Counted from the stretch's first letter, positions 34,633 to 43,567 are shown. The stretch: 50,031 bases of DNA from Verrucomicrobiota bacterium (GCA_026398135.1 JAPLTN010000057.1:1-50031); one strand, 5' to 3'. Numbers and translations are program-made. Notes: a model not told the origin generated them from the letters alone.

Positions 34633-35706
34633 CTAGCGGAAGAAGCTGACGCTGATGGAGCCGAAGACCTGGCGCTCGGCCTGGCCCTCGAATTCTTTGC
34701 TGCGGTAGGCCTGGGCGTAGCGGATTTGCCAGGCGGAGCCGCCGATGCCGAGGCCGGCGTAGAGGTCGGCGACGAAGGGTTTTTTGCCGATGGAGGGGCT
34801 GGACTCAAAGGTGTTGCCGTCGAGGGTGATGTCGCGGGCGACGGCGCGGGCGTCGAAGGCGCCGAAGAGGAAAACGTGGAAGCGGGGGCGGTTGGGGGAA
34901 TTGGAATCGCCGGAGGGGCGGATGAGATTGCTGCCGAAGTCGGCGGGCAGGTTCCAGCCGGCGCGGAGCTCGGCCCCGGCGTTGGCGTAGGTGAAGATGT
35001 TGCCCAGGCTCAGGCCGAGGTGGGGGATGAGGTCCGCGCCCCAGCCGAGGCGGTGCGCGGCGTTGAAGGTGGAGTAGCGGTATTTGCGTTCATAGATGAG
35101 GTTGGCGCCGGGTTCGTCGTGGATCTGGTGGGCCCAGCCCTCGGCGTGGGCGACGTTGATGATATCGTGGAAGCCGTTTTGGAATTCTTCGCCGAGGGCA
35201 GAGGGGCCGACCACGCCGCCTTGGAGTTCGAAGACGTCGAGGCGCGGAGTTTTTCCGGTGAGGCTCTCGGGGTAGTGAACGTGGAAGGCGACGCTGCCGT
35301 AGAGCCAGGCGGTGTAGGGGCGGTCGGCGGGTTGGTAGGCGGTGGTTACGGTGTCCACCGGGGTGTAGATATTTTGGCCGAGGGAGAAGCCGAGTTTGTA
35401 GGGGTGGTTTTCGGGCACGAGGCGGCCGAGGGCGCGGGAGATGCCGCGGATGGGGGCGGGCACGCTGGGGTCGGTGAAGCTGGCGAGGTCGGCGGAGAGG
35501 TAGGAGAGTTTGAGGCCGTTGGTGTAGGCCTGGTCGGTGCCGGCGAAGTATTTGTCGTTTTCGGTGTAAACCGAGAAGGAGCCGAGGCGGAGGGGGTCGG
35601 CGACTTCGGGGGTGACGGCGGGTTCGGGAGCGGCCCACGCCAAGGCGGGTAGGGCGAGAGCGATGGAGGCGAAAAGGCGGAGGCGGGAGATGTGGAGAAG
35701 ATTCAT
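34633..35706 (-). CDS. LpxR-like lipid A 3'-O-deacylase (DUF2219) outer membrane protein
   Basis: A 357-residue protein with a Sec signal (about 1-25, LRLFASIALALPALAWA). The mature start FSVYTENDKYFAGTDQAYTN and GLKLSYLS carries the N-D and Y-T-N-G pattern of the LpxR family, outer-membrane beta-barrels that remove the 3' acyl chains of lipid A. YKLGFSLGQNIYTPVDTVTT and RPYTAWLYGSVAFHVHYPES follow, then alternating beta strands and a terminal aromatic, VFGSISVSFFR. ATG 35706 is used; the frame continues upstream inside the methyltransferase gene as a shadow. Confidence 0.87.
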   Translation of the reverse strand: MNLLHISRLRLFASIALALPALAWAAPEPAVTPEVADPLRLGSFSVYTENDKYFAGTDQAYTNGLKLSYLSADLASFTDPSVPAPIRGISRALGRLVPENHPYKLGFSLGQNIYTPVDTVTTAYQPADRPYTAWLYGSVAFHVHYPESLTGKTPRLDVFELQGGVVGPSALGEEFQNGFHDIINVAHAEGWAHQIHDEPGANLIYERKYRYSTFNAAHRLGWGADLIPHLGLSLGNIFTYANAGAELRAGWNLPADFGSNLIRPSGDSNSPNRPRFHVFLFGAFDARAVARDITLDGNTFESSPSIGKKPFVADLYAGLGIGGSAWQIRYAQAYRSKEFEGQAERQVFGSISVSFFR

Positions 35707-35720
35707 GGTGTGGCGGCGGT

Positions 35721-36638
35721 TCAGGCTTCGGATTGCCAGCGGCCGTAGATGCCGCAGGGGAGGACCTTGGCGCCGCCGCCCGCCTGGATGGGCAGGCCGA
35801 CTTCGCCGGCGGTGATCTGGCTGGCGGGGCGGTCGCCGAGCAGGGCGTGGAGGAGGTTGGCCACGACGGTGGGGGAGAGGCGGGCGGTGTAGGCGTTGAT
35901 CAAAAAGAAGAGGGGCTGCGGGGTGAGGATTTCGCGGCATTCGCGCAGGAGTTCCCAGAGGCTGTCTTCGAGTTTCCACATCTCGCCGCCGGCGCCGCGG
36001 CCGTAGGTGGGCGGGTCCATGATGATGGCGTCGTAGCGTTTGCCGCGCTTGAGCTCGCGGCGGACGAATTTCAGGCAGTCGTCCACGATGAAGCGGACGG
36101 GGGCGTCGGCCAGGCCGGAGAGGGCGGCGTTGTCCTTGCACCATTTGACCATGCCTTCGGAGGCGTCGATGTGGGTGACGCTGGCCCCGGCCTTGGCGGC
36201 GGCGCAGGTGGCGGCGCCGGTGTAGCCGAAGAGGTTGAGGACGTTGACCTCGCGGCCGGCGGCGCGGGCTTTTTTGATCAGGGCGGAGGACCACTCCCAG
36301 TTGACCGCTTGTTCGGGGAAGAGGCCGGTGTGTTTAAAACTGGTGGGCTGGATGCGGAAGGTGAGGCCGAGCCGTTCGTAGCCGATGGTCCAGTGCTCGG
36401 GCGGTTGTTTGCGGAATTCCCATTTGCCGCCGCCTTCGGTGCTGCGGTGATAGAAGCCGTCCCAGCCCTTCCAGTCGGGGCCGTCGGACTTCGGCCAGAT
36501 GACCTGGGGGTCGGGGCGCACGAGGTTTACCCGGCCCCAGCGTTCCTGTTTCAGGCCGGAGCCGCAGTCTAGCAGTTGGTAATCACGCCAGCCGTCGGCG
36601 AGGATGAGGGGGGAGCGATGGAGGGCGGAGGCGGACAC
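35721..36638 (-). CDS. RlmI-like class I SAM-dependent methyltransferase
   Basis: A 305-residue enzyme resembling RNA 5-methylcytosine or m7G methyltransferases of the RlmI/RlmK type without an obvious PUA domain. LILADGWRDYQLLDCGSGLK is the typical opening, NVLNLFGYTGAATCAAAKAG is SAM motif I, THIDASEGMVKWCKDNAALS motif II, and KRYDAIIMDPPTYGRGAGGE the DPPxY catalytic motif. The start is uncertain: ATG 36773 gives 45 extra low-complexity residues overlapping the divergent DUF481 gene, so GTG 36638 is preferred. The gene lies 14 bp before the LpxR-like gene and may be cotranscribed. Confidence 0.83.
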   Translation of the reverse strand: MSASALHRSPLILADGWRDYQLLDCGSGLKQERWGRVNLVRPDPQVIWPKSDGPDWKGWDGFYHRSTEGGGKWEFRKQPPEHWTIGYERLGLTFRIQPTSFKHTGLFPEQAVNWEWSSALIKKARAAGREVNVLNLFGYTGAATCAAAKAGASVTHIDASEGMVKWCKDNAALSGLADAPVRFIVDDCLKFVRRELKRGKRYDAIIMDPPTYGRGAGGEMWKLEDSLWELLRECREILTPQPLFFLINAYTARLSPTVVANLLHALLGDRPASQITAGEVGLPIQAGGGAKVLPCGIYGRWQSEA

Positions 36639-36767
36639 GCGGGGCAGCGAAGTCAAGGCATGGCGGGGTGTCGAGCATGCGGCGCGGCGGGGGTGGTGGG
36701 CGGGGGAGGGAAAAGTTTGGCGGGTGCGTTTGACAGGGGCGGGGGCGGGAATTTTCTCCCCGTTTTT

Positions 36768-37805
36768 ATGCAATTATCCTTAAAGAACTTTTTTGGCGCG
36801 TTCGTGGCTTTGGCGTCGTTCACCGCGCTGGCGACGGCCGACGTTGTGGAAACCAAGACCGGCGCGCGTCTGGTTGGTTCGGTGACCAAGGTGGATGGCG
36901 GCGTGATCACGCTCGCGACCGACTACGCGGGCACCCTGAGCATCAAGCAGTCCGAGGTGGTGAAGTTTGAGACGAGCCAGCCGCTCTTTATCCGGCTGAC
37001 CGGCGGCACCACGATGGAGGGCACGGTCTCGGCCACGCCGGACGGCAAGGTGGTGGTCAATGGCAAGGACGGCACGATCACCACCACGGTGGACAAAGTC
37101 GCCACCACCTGGGGCCCCGGCCAGACCGATCCGGCGGTGGCCAGCCTGTTGCGTAAATGGACGTATGAGATCGCCTTCGACGTCGCGGGCAAGACCGGCA
37201 ACAGCGAGAATTTGGGCTTCGGCGGCGGGGCCAGGGCTGCGCTCGAGGGGCCCCAGGACGCCCTGAAGCTTTATGCTACCTCCGCTTACAAGAGCACCAA
37301 TGGAACGAACTCCGAGGACAAATTCCTCGCGGGCGTGGATTATGCCAGTTACCTGTCCATGAAGACCACATGGTATACCCGCGACGAAGGTGGTTATGAC
37401 AACGTGAAGGGGGTCGATTTCTACAATGTCGCGGCGGCCGGTTTGGGTTACGATTTCATCAAGAACATGCCGAAGCAGAAGCTCACCGGTCGAGCGGGTT
37501 TGTCCTTCCGCTTTGAGGATTACGGAGCGGCGCTGACCAGCGTGCGCAGCGCAGGTCTCGATCTGGGCGTGGATCATCACTACCGCTTCGAAAACGCGGT
37601 GATGAACACCACCATCACCTACGTGCCCTCGTTTGAGGACTTCAGCAACTACCGCTTCGTGCACGATTCCAATCTGGAGTTTCCCTTGGTGGGTAGTTGG
37701 AAGTTTCGCGTCGGGGTGAATAACGATTACACCAGCGCTCCAGCGCCCGGAGCTGAAAAACTCGATACGACCTACTACGGCAAATTCGTGCTGAAGTTCG
37801 AATAA
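36768..37805 (+). CDS. DUF481/YdiY-like outer membrane protein
   Basis: A 345-residue exported protein. A Sec signal (about 1-24, FFGAFVALASFTALATA) precedes a small beta domain (25-120: VVETKTGARLVGSVTKVDGG, VITLATDYAGTLSIK) and a DUF481 beta-barrel (about 130-345: YEIAFDVAGKTGNSENLGFG, GYDFIKNMPKQKLTGRAGLS, LDTTYYGKFVLKFE). E. coli YdiY is called salt-induced, but the role of DUF481 proteins is unknown. ATG 36768 is preceded by TTTTT rather than a clear ribosome-binding site. Confidence 0.85.
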   Translation: MQLSLKNFFGAFVALASFTALATADVVETKTGARLVGSVTKVDGGVITLATDYAGTLSIKQSEVVKFETSQPLFIRLTGGTTMEGTVSATPDGKVVVNGKDGTITTTVDKVATTWGPGQTDPAVASLLRKWTYEIAFDVAGKTGNSENLGFGGGARAALEGPQDALKLYATSAYKSTNGTNSEDKFLAGVDYASYLSMKTTWYTRDEGGYDNVKGVDFYNVAAAGLGYDFIKNMPKQKLTGRAGLSFRFEDYGAALTSVRSAGLDLGVDHHYRFENAVMNTTITYVPSFEDFSNYRFVHDSNLEFPLVGSWKFRVGVNNDYTSAPAPGAEKLDTTYYGKFVLKFE

Positions 37806-37841
37806 TGCTGGTTCGCGTTCAATTTAGACTGTCTCGGAAAC

Positions 37842-37902
37842 TGGCCGGGGACGGCCAACCCTGCACAAAGAAGGCTGCGGTAGAGTTGGCCGTCCCCGGC
37901 CA
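37842..37902. repeat. Inverted repeat, GGCCGGGGACGGCC family (copy 1)
   Basis: Perfect 18-nt arms, tggccggggacggccaac (37842-37859) and its complement (37885-37902), with a 25-nt spacer. A second copy with a longer spacer and arms carrying small changes occurs at 47170-47252. It lies in the 204-bp gap after the DUF481 gene; no T tract follows. Confidence 0.88.
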
Positions 37903-38009
37903 ATCAGGCTGAATTTTAAGGTGAATTGGAATAAGTGAGCGGCGTTTAAGTTTTCGTTATCTGCCCGCCATGGCTTCCGTGGCGGGCGTTTTTGTGTCAA
38001 GGGTGAGCG

Positions 38010-38480
38010 ATGGAAGATTCCCCCGCAGCAGGTTTTGCCGCGCGACGCATCGCGGTGTTTTCCGATACCCACGACGGTTATCCGGCGGATCTGCCGCAAC
38101 GCTTGGCGGGGGCGGACGAGCTCTGGCATCTGGGTGACGTGTGCGAACCGGCGGTGCTGGCGGAGTTTGAGGCGCTGGGGAAGCCGCTGGTGGTGGTGCG
38201 GGGCAACAACGACGACCATCCGGCGTGGCCTTTGCGCCGCACGCTGGAGCGCGGCGGGCGGCGTTTTCTTTTGCAGCATATCGCGCCGCGTCTGGCTCCG
38301 CCCGGAGCGGAGTTCGTGCTGAGCGGGCACACCCACGTGCCGTCTGATGTGACCACCCCGGACGGGGTGCGCTGGCTGAATCCCGGGTGCATCCGCTATC
38401 CCCGGGCCGGGGTGCATAGTTTCGCGTGGTTGACGGTGACGCCGGCCGGGGTGGTGGGCTGGGAGCTCGTGGTTTGGTGA
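38010..38480 (+). CDS. YfcE/MJ0936-like metallophosphoesterase
   Basis: A 156-residue phosphodiesterase. RIAVFSDTHDGYP (metal ligands D, H), ELWHLGDVCEPAVL, LVVVRGNNDDHP, LLQHIAPRLAPPG and FVLSGHTHVPSDV form the five conserved blocks of the calcineurin-like metal site, all intact. VRWLNPGCIRYPRAG is the family's closing strand. The substrate is unknown; YfcE homologues act on model phosphodiesters. Confidence 0.9.
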   Translation: MEDSPAAGFAARRIAVFSDTHDGYPADLPQRLAGADELWHLGDVCEPAVLAEFEALGKPLVVVRGNNDDHPAWPLRRTLERGGRRFLLQHIAPRLAPPGAEFVLSGHTHVPSDVTTPDGVRWLNPGCIRYPRAGVHSFAWLTVTPAGVVGWELVVW

Positions 38481-38563
38481 GCGACCGGGCGGGTGTTGGT
38501 TAAAAAATCCCGCTGGCGCGCCCGGCGCGGGCGTGTTCAGTGGCGGCACACTGCTGCCACGCG

Positions 38564-39355
38564 ATGCCTGGAATGATCCAAGGATTTCTGGATTTTCTCA
38601 CTCCGCCGGATGTTTCGTCCGCGCCGGTGGTGGCGCGTGCACCGGCCCCGCCGCCGGGCTACGCGCGGGCGGGCGAAGACGCGCCGCGCCTGCCGGACGT
38701 GGTGTTTGAACGCAGCGCGCGCGCCGAGCGCTACCGGCTGACCCTGCGCAAAGACGGGGTGGCGGTCGCGACCATCCCGGCGCGCGGCACCGAGCGGGAG
38801 GCCATGGTTTTTGTGGAACAACACCGGGATTGGCTGGAGCGCGCGCGGGCCCGGCAACGTTTACGCCCGAGGGCGGCGGAACTGTGGGCGCTGGGCACGC
38901 AGGTACTGTGGCGCGGCGAGTTGACCGAGATTCGCCAGGCGGTGGCGGGCGAGCGTCCCTGCGTGTGTCTGGCGGCGGATGTGTTCCGGGTGGCGCGGCT
39001 CGATGGGAATCTGCGGCCGACGCTGGAGGCGCATTTCCTGCGCAAGGCCAAGGTCGAGCTGACCGCGCGCACCTGGGAGCTGGCGGCGGAGACGGCGATG
39101 GAGGTGAAGGAAGTGATGGTGCGCAACCAGCGCACGCGCTGGGGCTCCTGCACCACGGGCGGCCTGATCTCGCTCAACTGGCGCCTGATCCAGGCTCCGG
39201 ATACGGTGCGCGACTACGTGATCTACCACGAACTGATGCACCTGAAGGAGATGAACCACTCGGCGCGTTTCTGGCGGCGGGTCGAGGAGGTGTGCCCGCC
39301 CTGGCGCGAGGCCGAGGTGTGGCTGAAGCGCAACGGCGCGATGCTCGGGTTGTGA
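38564..39355 (+). CDS. YgjP-like M48-type metallopeptidase (DUF45)
   Basis: A 263-residue protein. The N-terminal region (about 1-45) is proline-rich. Conserved parts begin with VVFERSARAERYRLTLRKDG. The zinc site is YVIYHELMHLKEMNHSARFW (HExxH with a later H), preceded by the diagnostic VRNQRTRWGSCTTGGLISLN. This is the YgjP/WLM-like family of metal-dependent proteases of unclear function. The start is ATG 38564 or ATG 38573; neither has a convincing ribosome-binding site. Confidence 0.87.
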   Translation: MPGMIQGFLDFLTPPDVSSAPVVARAPAPPPGYARAGEDAPRLPDVVFERSARAERYRLTLRKDGVAVATIPARGTEREAMVFVEQHRDWLERARARQRLRPRAAELWALGTQVLWRGELTEIRQAVAGERPCVCLAADVFRVARLDGNLRPTLEAHFLRKAKVELTARTWELAAETAMEVKEVMVRNQRTRWGSCTTGGLISLNWRLIQAPDTVRDYVIYHELMHLKEMNHSARFWRRVEEVCPPWREAEVWLKRNGAMLGL

Positions 39356-39398
39356 CTGCGGGCGTTATGTCAAAACCTTCAACAAAACGCACTTAATT

Positions 39399-39493
39399 TA
39401 ACGCAGAGTCACTAAGCCGCGAAGTTCGCAAAGGCTCAGAAAAGAATGATTTCTTTGTGCTCTCTGCGTCTTTGCGACTCTGCGTTAAAGTCT
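39399..39493. repeat. AACGCAGAG/CTCTGCGTT intergenic repeat (copy 1)
   Basis: TAACGCAGAGTC at 39399-39410 is matched by its complement GACTCTGCGTTA at 39476-39487, and internal CGCAAAG/CTTTGCG repeats lie between. A related copy is at 45940-46025, and both end TTAAAGTCTGA. This is a dispersed hairpin repeat. Confidence 0.8.
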
Positions 39494-39512
39494 GATGCGA
39501 GAGTCATTGGCC

Positions 39513-40049
39513 TTACTTAAAATCGACCAGCTCGAGTTCGAGCAGGATGGCGGCCTTGGCGGGGATGCGGCCGCGCTGGCCTTTTTCGCCGTAGGCGAGC
39601 CAGTAGGGGAGCACCACGTGGCGGCGCTCGCCCTTGCGCATGTTTTCCAAGGCGTCGCCCCAGCCGGGCAGTACGTTGGGCTGGCCGAGCACGAAGTTGT
39701 AATAACCGTCGTGGTCGGCGGAGGCGTCGAGTTTCTCGCCGTTGGCGAAGAGGCGGGCGGTGTAGTTGACGCTGACGAGCTGGCCCTTGGCCGGCGACGC
39801 CGTGCCGGTGCCGGGCAGGAGGGTGCGGTAGCGCGCGCCGTTCACGGTGTCATCGGCCCCGGGGAATTCGCGGGCGAGCCTGGCGGCGTCGGCTTCGGGC
39901 CATTGGTAGGCGCGGTCGGCCAGGGCGCGGCGCATGGCGGCGTTGATCGGTTCGCCGGGGTTGTCGCGCATGAGTTTGCCGCTGCGCACGACGATCGCGA
40001 TGGTGAGCAGGATCGTGCCCAGGCCGAGGAGAACAAAGAAGGAGCGCAT
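39513..40049 (-). CDS. FKBP-type peptidyl-prolyl cis-trans isomerase
   Basis: A 178-residue membrane-anchored isomerase. A membrane helix or signal anchor (about 4-20, FFVLLGLGTILLTIAIVV) is followed by a linker and the FKBP domain (about 80-178): LLPGTGTASPAKGQLVSVNY, LFANGEKLDAS, YNFVLGQPNVLPGWGDALEN, RKGERRHVVLPYWLAYGEKG and IPAKAAILLELELVDFK. Catalytic-site residues of FKBP look mostly present. The frame continues upstream without a stop into a ppnP remnant (40050-40250), so translation could begin at ATG 40250 and give a chimera; ATG 40049 gives a normal FKBP. Confidence 0.88.
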   Translation of the reverse strand: MRSFFVLLGLGTILLTIAIVVRSGKLMRDNPGEPINAAMRRALADRAYQWPEADAARLAREFPGADDTVNGARYRTLLPGTGTASPAKGQLVSVNYTARLFANGEKLDASADHDGYYNFVLGQPNVLPGWGDALENMRKGERRHVVLPYWLAYGEKGQRGRIPAKAAILLELELVDFK

Positions 40050-40250
40050 GGGCGGAAGGGAACGCGAAGAGATTTCCATGCGTTCGGCGGCGGCGGTGCC
40101 GAAGTGGTAGGAGCCGGGGCGGATGAGGCCGAGGGTCTTCTTCGATTTGTCGGCGAAGATGACGGAGTGGGAGACGACGTTGCCGTCGAAATACACGTTG
40201 GCCTTGGTGTGGACGGTGACGCCGTCGAATTGGGTGGCGATGGTGGACAT
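40050..40250 (-). pseudogene. ppnP: Pyrimidine/purine nucleoside phosphorylase remnant (ppnP, 5' part)
   Basis: Residues from MSTIATQFDG through TKANVYFDGNVVSHSVIFAD, KKTLGLIRPGSYHFGT and AAERMEI match the first two thirds of PpnP (DUF1255, normally about 95-105 residues). The sequence then breaks off and runs in frame into the FKBP leader (SSRSLPPM). The C-terminal cupin half, with the remaining active-site region, is missing. A deletion has joined the two genes. A functional PpnP is unlikely. Confidence 0.78.
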
Positions 40251-40386
40251 GGGAGAAAGGCGCACGGTGGCGGGCCGGCGGCGGATAAAAAAGCCCAAAG
40301 TGAGGGCGGGTGAACACGGCCGATTCACGGCTCCGAGTCGGCCATTGCCAGCGTAAGGAACGCACGGCAGATTTCGCGGTCTTCAA

Positions 40387-40785
40387 ATGCCCATGAAACT
40401 CTTTTCCGCCTCGACGACCCTGACTCTTGCGGCGCTGGCCCTCGTGACCACGGGCTGCACCTCCAAACGCGAAGGCAGCGTGGTAAACACCCGCCAGCCC
40501 GGCCCGGCGATCGGCACCGCCATCGGCACGGTGGGCGGCGCGGTGGTGGGCAACGCCGCCGGCGCGGTGGTGGGCGCGGGCGAGGGTTTCTCGTCCGCGT
40601 CGGCCTCGGCGTTTGATTCCCAGCGACGGGTCGTGCGCACCTGGCGCAACGAAACCACGGCCGACGGCCGCACCATCCGCGTGCCGGTGGAGATTGAGGT
40701 GGACGAGTACGGCCGGCCCTACACCAACCCGCTTTCCAGCTCGTCGAACGGTGCTCCTGCCAGCACTCAAAAGGGCCCGCGTTAA
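40387..40785 (+). CDS. Glycine-zipper lipoprotein
   Basis: A 132-residue exported protein. A signal peptide (LTLAALALVTTGC) ends in a lipobox-like TTGC, though threonine at -3 is not ideal. A glycine-zipper membrane-active stretch follows (about 40-72, AIGTAIGTVGGAVVGNAAGA), as in small outer-membrane or envelope lipoproteins. The rest (RRVVRTWRNETTADGRTIRV) is polar. ATG 40387 and 40393 are both possible. It heads a plus-strand run of four genes. Confidence 0.75.
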   Translation: MPMKLFSASTTLTLAALALVTTGCTSKREGSVVNTRQPGPAIGTAIGTVGGAVVGNAAGAVVGAGEGFSSASASAFDSQRRVVRTWRNETTADGRTIRVPVEIEVDEYGRPYTNPLSSSSNGAPASTQKGPR

Positions 40786-40802
40786 CCGGTTACAGGCTCC
40801 GA

Positions 40803-41762
40803 ATGCGTTTTTCAAAATTCTGGTGCGCCGCCGCGCTGTGGGTGTCGGCGGCGGGTTTCGTATTGGCGGAGCCGCCGGTCGCTCCGCTGGGCGGCGGCAC
40901 GCCCGGGGCGGTGCAGGCCTTGCGCGAGCTGGTGACCGCGCAGAAAGCGGTGCTGGCCGAGGCGCGCAAGGTGGACGACGCCGACGTGCTCGAAGACTTT
41001 CGTCCGCGCCTGCAAAAGGTCGTGGATGGCTACGAGGAGCTTTTAAAAACACACGCGGATTTCGCCGCCGTGTGGGCCAGCTACGGGCTGTTGTTGTGCG
41101 ACCCCTTGCTCGATGAACGCCGAACGGCGATGGCGGTGTTGCTCAAGGCCAACCAGCTCGACCCCGAGCTGCCGGTGGTGAAAAACCAGATCGGCGTACT
41201 GCTGGCCGAGCAGGGCCGGCCGGTGGACGCCTTCAACTATTTCCTTGCCGCCAGCGACCTCGCTCCGAACGAGCCGCTTTATCATTTTCAGATCGGGCTG
41301 ATCATCGACGAAGGCCGCGACGCCTTCCTGAAAACCGGGGCGTGGAAACGCGCCGATCTCGATAAATCCATGATCGCCGGCTTTAGCCGCGCGGTGGAGC
41401 TGGCGCCCACCCGCACCGATTTTGCCTACCGCGCGGCCGAGGCTTATTACGATCTGGCCGAGCCGCGCTGGGAAGACGCCTATCGCGCCTGGACCCGTTT
41501 GGAGGAACGTCTGGAAGGCCGGATCGAAACCCAGACGGTGCGGTTGCACCGCGCCCGCGTGCTCTGGAAACAAGGCCTGGCGGGCGCGGCCCACGAGCTG
41601 ATCGAGACGGTGGACGAGCCCAAACTGACCAAGCAAAAGGCCATTCTGCTCGCCGAGTTTGCCGCCGACGACGCGGCGGAGGCCCGGGCCGAGGCTGGGG
41701 CCGGGACCGGCGGCGAGATGCGGGTCGAGATGAAACCGATCCCCGCCAAGGCGGCCAAATAA
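40803..41762 (+). CDS. Exported TPR-repeat protein
   Basis: A 319-residue protein with a signal peptide (1-22, FWCAAALWVSAAGFVLA) and TPR-like helical repeats from about residue 65 to 280: DFAAVWASYGLLLCDP, LPVVKNQIGVLLAEQGRPVD, NEPLYHFQIGLIIDEGRDAF and RTDFAYRAAEAYYDLAEPRW. No enzyme motif. It is likely a periplasmic interaction protein. It follows the lipoprotein gene by 17 bp and may form one operon with it. Confidence 0.8.
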   Translation: MRFSKFWCAAALWVSAAGFVLAEPPVAPLGGGTPGAVQALRELVTAQKAVLAEARKVDDADVLEDFRPRLQKVVDGYEELLKTHADFAAVWASYGLLLCDPLLDERRTAMAVLLKANQLDPELPVVKNQIGVLLAEQGRPVDAFNYFLAASDLAPNEPLYHFQIGLIIDEGRDAFLKTGAWKRADLDKSMIAGFSRAVELAPTRTDFAYRAAEAYYDLAEPRWEDAYRAWTRLEERLEGRIETQTVRLHRARVLWKQGLAGAAHELIETVDEPKLTKQKAILLAEFAADDAAEARAEAGAGTGGEMRVEMKPIPAKAAK

Positions 41763-41804
41763 GGACTGGCGGCGGACGGCGACGCTCGCACCTTACCAGC
41801 AATC

Positions 41805-42605
41805 ATGTCCTGGCTTCATAAGCTCGAACGGCGGCTCGAACCGCTGGCCATCCCTCACGCGCTGCTCGCCATCGTGGCGGGGCAGACCTTCTTTTATCTC
41901 GCCGAGCTCATTCAGTTGGTGGACCGCTCGCGACTGGTGCTGGCGGGCGCCTTGGTCACGCAGGGCGAGTGGTGGCGCATCTTCAGTTTCGTGCTGGTGC
42001 CGCCCGACGCGCACTGGGCGCTGATCGCCTTCGCGCTCTACATGGTCTATTTCCTCGGCTCCACCTTGGAAGACGAGCTGGGCGTGTTGCGGCTGAATCT
42101 GTTTCTGCTCTGCGGCTGGGCGCTGACGCTGGGCGCGGCCTTCCTCGCCCCGACCATGGTGGTGAACAACGCCTTTATCGGCGGCTCGGTGTTTCTCGCC
42201 TTCGCCTACCTGAACCCCACCTATGTGTTCTATGTTTTCCTGATTATTCCGGTGCAGGTGCGCTGGCTGGCGCTGATCACCTGGATTTTATACGCGATCA
42301 GTTTTTTCACGGGCGGCTTGGGCGGGAAGCTGCTGGTGCTGGCCTCGGTGGGGAATTTCCTGCTCTTTTTCGGCGCACGCATCGTCAGCGATCTGCGCAC
42401 GGGGCGGCGTCAGGCGGAGTCGCGCAAGAAACGGGAGGCCATCCGCCAGGAGGCCGACGCGGCCGGTCCGCAGCACCGTTGCGTGGCCTGCGGGAAGGAT
42501 AGCGACGCGTTTCCCGAAGAGGATTTCCGCTACCGCGCCGACGGTAACTGCTACTGCGCCGAGCACCTGCGGGCGGTGCTGGCGCAGGAGGCTTCGCGGT
42601 CATGA
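41805..42605 (+). CDS. Rhomboid-like polytopic membrane protein
   Basis: A 266-residue protein with about five or six hydrophobic helices between residues 16 and 195 (ALLAIVAGQTFFYLAELIQL, WALIAFALYMVYFLGSTLED, GWALTLGAAFLAPTMVVNN) in the arrangement of the rhomboid family. The usual catalytic GxSG is not evident at the expected place (FIGGSVFLAF), so it may be a non-peptidase rhomboid-like protein. The soluble C-terminus has CVACGKDSDAFPEEDF and CYCAEHLRA, a possible zinc-binding site. Its end overlaps the start of prmB by four bases (ATGA), so the two are coupled. Confidence 0.72.
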   Translation: MSWLHKLERRLEPLAIPHALLAIVAGQTFFYLAELIQLVDRSRLVLAGALVTQGEWWRIFSFVLVPPDAHWALIAFALYMVYFLGSTLEDELGVLRLNLFLLCGWALTLGAAFLAPTMVVNNAFIGGSVFLAFAYLNPTYVFYVFLIIPVQVRWLALITWILYAISFFTGGLGGKLLVLASVGNFLLFFGARIVSDLRTGRRQAESRKKREAIRQEADAAGPQHRCVACGKDSDAFPEEDFRYRADGNCYCAEHLRAVLAQEASRS

Positions 42606-43567
42606 AGGCGACGCGCAAAGCGGCGGCGGCTTCGCGCGCACCGGCGTTTTCCGCGCTGCCGCCTACCTCGCAACTGGCCACGCTCGCGGCGTGGTTGGAG
42701 TTTGCCGAGGAGGTTTACGGGCAGGCGCGGCTCGCGCTCGGCCAGATCAGCGACAACGCGCACGACGAGGCGCTGTATTTGTTTTTGCGCACCTTGGATT
42801 GGTCGTTGGAAAGCGGCCCCGAGGTGCTGGACCAGCCGCTCACGCCCAGCCAGCGCATCGCGTTGCGGCAGGTCTTGCAGGCCCGCGCGGTCAAACGCAC
42901 CCCGGCGGCCTACCTCACCCGCGAGGCCTGGCTGGGCGGCTTGCGGTTTTATGTCGATGAACGCGTGATCATCCCGCGCAGCTATTTCGTGGAACTGATC
43001 CCGCGCCTCGCCGATTTGCTGCCCGAGGGCCTGAAGGTGAAGCGCGCGGCCGACGTCTGCACGGGCTCGGGTTGTCTGGCCATTTTGCTGGCCGGGCAGT
43101 TTCCCGGCGCGAAGGTGGACGGGCTGGATCTCTCGCCTGACGCGCTCGCGGTGGCGGCGATCAACGTGAAGACGCTCAAACCCGGGAAGCGCGTGACCCT
43201 GCACCGCAGCGATGTGTTCGATGCGCTGCCACCGCCGTCCAAACCCGCCGAGGCCTACGATTTGATTATTAGCAATCCGCCCTACGAGCCGAGCGCGCAT
43301 GTGGACAATCAGGATCCGGAGTTCGCGGCCGAGCCCCGACTGGCCCACGACGGCGGACCGGACGGGCTGGTAATCGTGCGCAAACTGCTGCGGCAGGCGC
43401 GGGAACGCCTCGCGCCCCACGGCGTGGTGGCGGTGGAGATCGGCGGCCTGCGCAAGGCGGTGAATCGCGAGTTCGCCGCGCTGGCCCCGGCCTGGCTGGA
43501 AACCGAGGACGGAAGCAACTGCGTCTTCGTGGTGCGGGCCGACAAACTTCGCGCCTGGACCTCGTAA
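42602..43567 (+). CDS. prmB: PrmB-like N5-glutamine methyltransferase
   Basis: A 321-residue protein-glutamine methyltransferase. The N-terminal helical domain (about 30-90) precedes RTPAAYLTREAWLGGLRFYV and VIIPRSYFVELI. ADVCTGSGCLAILLAGQFPG is the SAM loop and YDLIISNPPYEPSAHVDNQD carries the NPPY catalytic motif. EPRLAHDGGPDGLVIVRKLL favours PrmB (which modifies ribosomal protein L3) over PrmC (release factors). The start overlaps the rhomboid-like gene by four bases. Confidence 0.88.
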   Translation: MKATRKAAAASRAPAFSALPPTSQLATLAAWLEFAEEVYGQARLALGQISDNAHDEALYLFLRTLDWSLESGPEVLDQPLTPSQRIALRQVLQARAVKRTPAAYLTREAWLGGLRFYVDERVIIPRSYFVELIPRLADLLPEGLKVKRAADVCTGSGCLAILLAGQFPGAKVDGLDLSPDALAVAAINVKTLKPGKRVTLHRSDVFDALPPPSKPAEAYDLIISNPPYEPSAHVDNQDPEFAAEPRLAHDGGPDGLVIVRKLLRQARERLAPHGVVAVEIGGLRKAVNREFAALAPAWLETEDGSNCVFVVRADKLRAWTS

